NCBI RefSeq assembly: GCF_010731755.1
Contig: NZ_AP022589.1
Coordinates: 1,240,001 to 1,304,000 of the forward strand
Direction: 5' to 3'
DNA: 64,000 bases
Source of the DNA: Mycolicibacter minnesotensis
GTDB taxonomy: Bacteria; Actinomycetota; Actinomycetes; Mycobacteriales; Mycobacteriaceae
Below are positions 60,160-64,000 of the stretch, piece after piece; position 1 is the first letter of the stretch, and each line of letters begins with the position of its first letter. Under the pieces are notes generated by a model. It did no database searches, had not been told where the DNA came from, and saw only the letters and a list, made by a program, of their open reading frames with translations. A program made the position numbers and the translations under genes.

Positions 60160-61511
60160 CCGGCGGCGGCGAACCGGCGGGGCTGCCGTGGGCGCAATGG
60201 CTGCCGACCCGACGCTGGTATGCGGGGCGCAATCGGGCATTGGCCCGCGTCCAGCCCGCCCTGGTGGTGGAGTTGCGCGCCGGAATGGATCTGGTGCTGC
60301 TCGACGTCGGCTACGCCGACGGTGCTGCGGAGCGCTATCAGGTGGTGGTGAGCTGGGATGTCGAGCTGGCACCGGAATATGCCCAGATCGCGATGATCGG
60401 CGCTACGGACGGCCATATCGGCTACGACGCGCTGTATGACCCCGCAGCGGCACGATTCTTGTTGGCACTCATCGATTCCTCGGCCACCCGTGGTCCGCTC
60501 ACCTTCACGCCGGAGCCCGATGTGTCGCTGCCGGTGCGCGCCGACTCGCGTGTCTCGGAAGCCGAACAGAGCAACACCAGCGTCATAGCCGAGGAAGAGG
60601 TGGTCCTCAAGGTGTTTCGGCGGCTGACCGCCGGTATCAGTCCCGACATCGAATTGAACGCGGTACTGGGGCGTGCCGGCAACCCGCATGTTCCGCGACT
60701 GCTGGGTTCCTACCAGGCCGAGCTGCCCGGGGACGCCGGCACGGTCCCCTATTCGCTGGGCATGGTCAGCGAGTACGTGGTGAACTCGGCCGAGGGGTGG
60801 GCGATGGCCACCGCCAGCGTGCGTGACCTGTTCGCCGAAGCCGACCTCTACGCCTACGAAGTGGGCGGCGACTTCGCCGGTGAGTCCTACCGGCTCGGCG
60901 AGGCGGTCGCGTCGGTCCACCAGACACTGGCCGTCGCCTACGGGACCGCGCAAGCAGACTTCCCGGTTCAGACGCTGTCGCGCAGGTTGGCGGCGACAGC
61001 GGCGATGGTGCCCGAAGTCCGCCCGCATATTCCGGCCATCGAACGGCGTTTTGCGGCGTTGGCCGGGCAGCCGGTCATGATGCAGCGCATCCACGGCGAT
61101 CTTCATCTGGGTCAGGTGTTGCGTACGCCCAACGGTTGGTTGCTGATCGATTTCGAAGGTGAGCCGGGCACGCCCTTGCCGTTGCGAAGCCGTCCCGACT
61201 CACCACTGCGCGACGTCGCCGGTGTGCTGCGGTCCTACGAGTACGCCGCGTACGGGAAGCTCGCCGATGTGGCACGGGAGGGGCGCGACCGGCAATTGGC
61301 CACCCGGGCCCGCGAGTGGTTGGACCGCTGCCGCAACTCGTTCTGCGACGGGTATGCCGCGGTGTCAGGAGCCGACCCGCGCGACAGTGCGGCCCTACTC
61401 GCCGCCTATGAAGTCGACAAAGCCGTCTATGAGGCCGGCTACGAGGCCCGTCACCGGCCGGCCTGGCTACCGATTCCGTTGCGGGCGCTGGCCCGGCTCA
61501 CCGCCGCATGA
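60156..61511 (+). CDS. mak: Maltokinase Mak (Pep2)
   Basis: 451 residues (Rv0127 is 455). N-cap [17 protein letters not shown] is characteristic. The kinase-like C-half has [26 protein letters not shown] (catalytic and Mg-binding Asp residues) and [17 protein letters not shown], as in maltokinases and related aminoglycoside-phosphotransferase-fold enzymes. It phosphorylates maltose with ATP to maltose-1-phosphate and forms a complex with TreS. The ATG overlaps the treS stop (ATGA). Confidence 0.94.
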
Positions 61512-61512
61512 C

Positions 61513-61536
61513 TCGGCGCTCCGGCTGTGGCGCCGA
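61513..61536. terminator. Hairpin between convergent mak and fadE34
   Basis: TCGGCGC and GCGCCGA (7-bp arms, 10-nt loop) lie 2 bp after the mak stop and 13 bp before the fadE34 stop. There is no T-run, which is common for mycobacterial terminators. It could act in both directions. Confidence 0.45.
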
Positions 61537-61548
61537 AGCGAGCCGAAG

Positions 61549-63678
61549 CTATCCCCGGGGCAGGCCCAGGAGCCGCTCGGCAGCCAGCGTGAGCAGGATC
61601 TGTTCGGTGCCGCCGGCGATCGACAGGCAGCGGGTGTTGAGGAAGTCGTGCACCTCACGCCCCGCCACGATGCCGCCGCCGTCGGCCACATCCATCCGGA
61701 ACTCCGCGAGTTCCTGGCGGTAACGCACCCCGATCAGCTTGCGCACCGAGGACTCCGAGCCAGGGTCCTGGCCGCCGACGGCGAGCTGGGCGATGCGCTG
61801 ATCCAGGAGTGAGCCCGCCTGCGCGGCGATGATCAGCCGGGCCAGGCGCTCAGCGGTGGCGGTGTCGGGTTCACGGCCGTCCAGGGCCCGCAGGAGCTCT
61901 TCCATCGGGTTGCCCAGCGCGGTACCACCGGCGATCGCCACACGCTCGTTGGCCAGGGTGGTGCGGGCAAGCCGCCAGCCGTCGTTGACGCCACCGACCA
62001 CCTGCTCATCCGGGACGAATACATCATCGAGGAAGACCTCGTTGAACAATGCCTCGCCGGTGATCTCCCGCAGCGGCCGGATGTCGATACCCTCGGCCGC
62101 CATGTCGACCAGGAAGTAAGTGATGCCCTTGTGTTTCGGAGCGTCCGGGTCCGTTCGGGCCAGGCACACACCCCACTGCGAGTCATGCGCCCGCGACGTC
62201 CAGACCTTCTGGCCAGTCAGGCGCCAGCCACCATCGACCTTGACCGCCTTGGTGCGCAGCGCCGCCAGGTCAGAGCCGGCACCGGGCTCGGAGAACAGCT
62301 GGCACCAGAACACCTCGCCGGACAGGGTGGCCGGGATGAACCGCTCGATCTGTTCGGGCGTGCCGTGTTCGAGAATGGTCGGTGCGGCCCACCACCCGAC
62401 CACCAGGTCAGGACGCCCGATTCCGGCCGCGGCGAGTTCCTGGTCGATCACCAGCTGCTCGGCCGGTCCAGCACCGCGGCCGTAGGGAGCCGGCCAGTGC
62501 GGCGCCAGCAGGCCCGATTCGGCCAGCGCCCGCTGCTGCTCGTCAGCGGGCAGTGCCGCGATGCGGGCCGCCTCCTCGGCAATCTCGGGGCGCACGTCAG
62601 TGGCCGCGCCATCCGCGCCCAGATCGACCTCGAGCCGCCGACGCACTCCGTCGCGGGTCAGCGCGGCGGTGCGGCGCAGCCAACGCTCGGGCCCGCCGAG
62701 CGCCTGCCCGATGCCGTAGGCCCGGCGCAAATAGAGGTGCGCGTCGTGCTCCCAGGTGATGCCGATGCCGCCGAGCACCTGAATGCAGTCCTTGGCGTTG
62801 GCCTTGGCCGCGTCGATGCAGATGGCAGCCGCCACCGCGGCCGCGATCGCGAACTGCTGGCCATCGGGGTCCGATGCGGCGCGGGCCGCGTCGGCGGCCG
62901 CCACCGCGGCCTGGTCTGCCCGGCACAGCATTTCGGCGCAGATGTGCTTGACGGCCTGGAAGCTGCCGATCGGTTTGCCGAACTGCTCCCGCACCTTGGC
63001 GTAGTCGACAGCGGTCTGCAGCGCCCAGCGGGCGACCCCGGTCGCCTCGGCGGCCAGCACCGTGACCACGAGATTCTCCACCCGCTGACCGGCGTCCACC
63101 CGTACCGCGGGAGCCGCCGACAGCGTCACCTTGGCCAGTGGCCGGGAGAAGTCCGTCGCCGCCAACGGCTCGACATCGACACCGTCGGCGCCGGCGTCCA
63201 CCAGCACCCAGTCGTCACCGGCAGGAAGGAGCAGCAGCCCGTCGGCGGTGGCGCCGAGGACTCGCTCGGCGGTGCCGGAGGCCTGGCCGGACGCGGAGTC
63301 GAAGCTCACCGCGACTGCGGAGGTGTCGGTGGCGACACCGGCGATGCGCTCACCGGCCGCCAGAGCCTCGGCCAGCTGCGGATCGGTGACCACCAGGGTG
63401 GCCAGCGCGGTGGTCGCCACCGGTCCGGGGACCAGGGCTTTGGCGGCCTCATCGACCATCGCGCAGAGGTCTTCGAGTCGCCCGCCGGCCCCACCGAACT
63501 CCTCGGGTACTGCGACGCCAAACAGCCCCAAGTCGGCCAGACGCGTGAAAACGGTTCGCCAGGAGTCGGTTTCGCCCAGTTCGACGGCCCGAATCGCTTC
63601 GGTGGTGCCCGCCGCGGCGGCCCAGTCGCGGACCAGCTCGCGGGCAGCGAGCTGTTCGTCGTTGATGGTCACGGACAC
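61549..63678 (-). CDS. fadE34: FadE34 (ChsE3), double-length acyl-CoA dehydrogenase
   Basis: 709 residues from the GTG at 63678 (GGAGGAG upstream; the frame is open to 63738). Two ACAD units are fused. Residues 1 to about 350 contain VPEEFGGAGGRLEDL, YAKVREQFGKPIGSFQAVKH and LGGIGITWEHDAHLYLRRAY. Residues about 370-709 contain QLFSEPGAGSDLAALRTKA, GQKVWTSRAHDSQWG and AGGTEQILLTLAAERLLGLPRG. FadE34 (Rv3573c, 711 aa) dehydrogenates the 5-carbon side-chain CoA ester of cholesterol intermediates (also bile-acid-like CoA). It is divergent from kstR with a perfect KstR operator between. Confidence 0.94.
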   Translation of the reverse strand: MSVTINDEQLAARELVRDWAAAAGTTEAIRAVELGETDSWRTVFTRLADLGLFGVAVPEEFGGAGGRLEDLCAMVDEAAKALVPGPVATTALATLVVTDPQLAEALAAGERIAGVATDTSAVAVSFDSASGQASGTAERVLGATADGLLLLPAGDDWVLVDAGADGVDVEPLAATDFSRPLAKVTLSAAPAVRVDAGQRVENLVVTVLAAEATGVARWALQTAVDYAKVREQFGKPIGSFQAVKHICAEMLCRADQAAVAAADAARAASDPDGQQFAIAAAVAAAICIDAAKANAKDCIQVLGGIGITWEHDAHLYLRRAYGIGQALGGPERWLRRTAALTRDGVRRRLEVDLGADGAATDVRPEIAEEAARIAALPADEQQRALAESGLLAPHWPAPYGRGAGPAEQLVIDQELAAAGIGRPDLVVGWWAAPTILEHGTPEQIERFIPATLSGEVFWCQLFSEPGAGSDLAALRTKAVKVDGGWRLTGQKVWTSRAHDSQWGVCLARTDPDAPKHKGITYFLVDMAAEGIDIRPLREITGEALFNEVFLDDVFVPDEQVVGGVNDGWRLARTTLANERVAIAGGTALGNPMEELLRALDGREPDTATAERLARLIIAAQAGSLLDQRIAQLAVGGQDPGSESSVRKLIGVRYRQELAEFRMDVADGGGIVAGREVHDFLNTRCLSIAGGTEQILLTLAAERLLGLPRG

Positions 63679-63742
63679 GCTGGTCTCCTCCGGGTCGAGA
63701 CGGCTTGAGATGAGGCGGGTCACGAACGTCCCCACCAACCAC

Positions 63743-63756
63743 TAGAACGTGTTCTA
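63743..63756. promoter_or_regulatory. KstR operator between fadE34 and kstR
   Basis: TAGAACGTGTTCTA has both ideal half sites (TAGAAC/GTTCTA) and is the strongest KstR motif in the window. It implies autoregulation of kstR and repression of fadE34. Confidence 0.9.
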
Positions 63757-63864
63757 ATAGTGCCAGCGTCAGGGCGTCAAGTCGAACCGTTATGGCTGGA
63801 CACGTTGGGTCTGGGCGATATCGGAAGTACGAGATTCAGATCGACGGAGGGAGCCGCGCAGCAC

Positions 63865-64000
63865 ATGTCGTCATCAGCTGAGGGCACCGCGGGCCGCGGA
63901 TCGTCGCACTCTCCGCGCGAGATCGTCAACGTCGCTGTGCTGACCGAATCCGACCTCGGCTCCGAAGCGCAGCGCGAACGGCGCAAGCGCATCCTGGATG
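63865..64000 (+). CDS. kstR: KstR, TetR-family repressor of cholesterol catabolism (start only, cut by window edge)
   Basis: The first 45 codons are visible. From residue 23 the sequence VAVLTESDLGSEAQRERRKR is nearly identical to the start of M. tuberculosis KstR (Rv3574). The ATG at 63865, preceded by GGAGGGAG, adds about 23 residues; internal GTG codons could be the real start. KstR represses side-chain and A/B-ring genes until a steroid-CoA binds. The HTH and ligand domain lie outside the window. Confidence 0.88.
   Translation, partial: MSSSAEGTAGRGSSHSPREIVNVAVLTESDLGSEAQRERRKRILD

Overview
The window looks like a stretch of a Mycobacterium (Mycolicibacterium-type) chromosome. It is GC-rich, and its backbone is the mycobacterial cholesterol-catabolism locus in almost the gene order of M. 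tuberculosis Rv3542c-Rv3574. It starts inside chsH2 and ends inside kstR. The backbone includes the side-chain genes (chsH2, fadE29, fadE28, cyp125, fadA5), ddn, and two SDR genes. The C/D-ring (HIP) genes are echA20, ipdA, ipdB, ipdC, fadA6, kstR2, ipdF, fadE30, fadD3 and fadE31-33. The A/B-ring genes are hsaA, hsaC, hsaB and kshB. fadE34 and the start of kstR close the window. Perfect KstR-type operators (TNNAACNNGTTNNA) lie at 4096, 52256 and 63743. Perfect KstR2-type operators (ANCAAGNNCTTGNT) lie at 25188 and 35955. All of them sit in divergent promoter regions.

The locus is interrupted and edited compared with the reference order. (1) Between ddn and the Rv3548c-like SDR lie an IS30-family element, a giant secreted glycine-rich PGRS protein without a PE domain (about 9.3 kb, frame-broken near 10.6 kb), a STAND-ATPase/LuxR regulator with a degenerate cyclase domain, and two paralogous membrane desaturases. 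(2) Between ipdC and fadA6, where fdxB is expected, are a DUF559-like gene bracketed by two nearly identical 54-bp palindromes, a VOC protein, a DUF899 protein and two TetR regulators. (3) After fadE33 come an Ntn amidase of the bile-salt-hydrolase/penicillin-acylase family and a secreted lipase. (4) After the aspB-like aminotransferase come a hemophore-like protein, an unknown protein, a second STAND/LuxR regulator and a membrane protein; nat is absent. (5) hsaD is missing between hsaA and hsaC, which are only 11 bp apart. (6) A nitrate reductase fused to a flavoprotein reductase, and the treS-mak trehalose/alpha-glucan pair, are inserted before fadE34.

How the genes work together: KstR controls the side-chain and A/B-ring genes. 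These remove the sterol side chain (Cyp125, FadA5, FadE28/29, ChsH2, FadE34) and open rings A/B (KshB as reductase, HsaA/HsaB, HsaC). KstR2 controls the genes that take up the remaining HIP bicycle: FadD3 activates it, FadE30/IpdF/FadE31-33/IpdC modify it, EchA20 and IpdAB open rings D and C, and FadA6 performs thiolysis. kstR2 sits inside its own operon. A MIRU-like element lies in the fadD3 leader and carries an 18-codon frame whose stop overlaps the fadD3 start codon.

No tRNA, rRNA or CRISPR array was recognised. Orthology calls come from reading the proteins against remembered family members; no database search was run.
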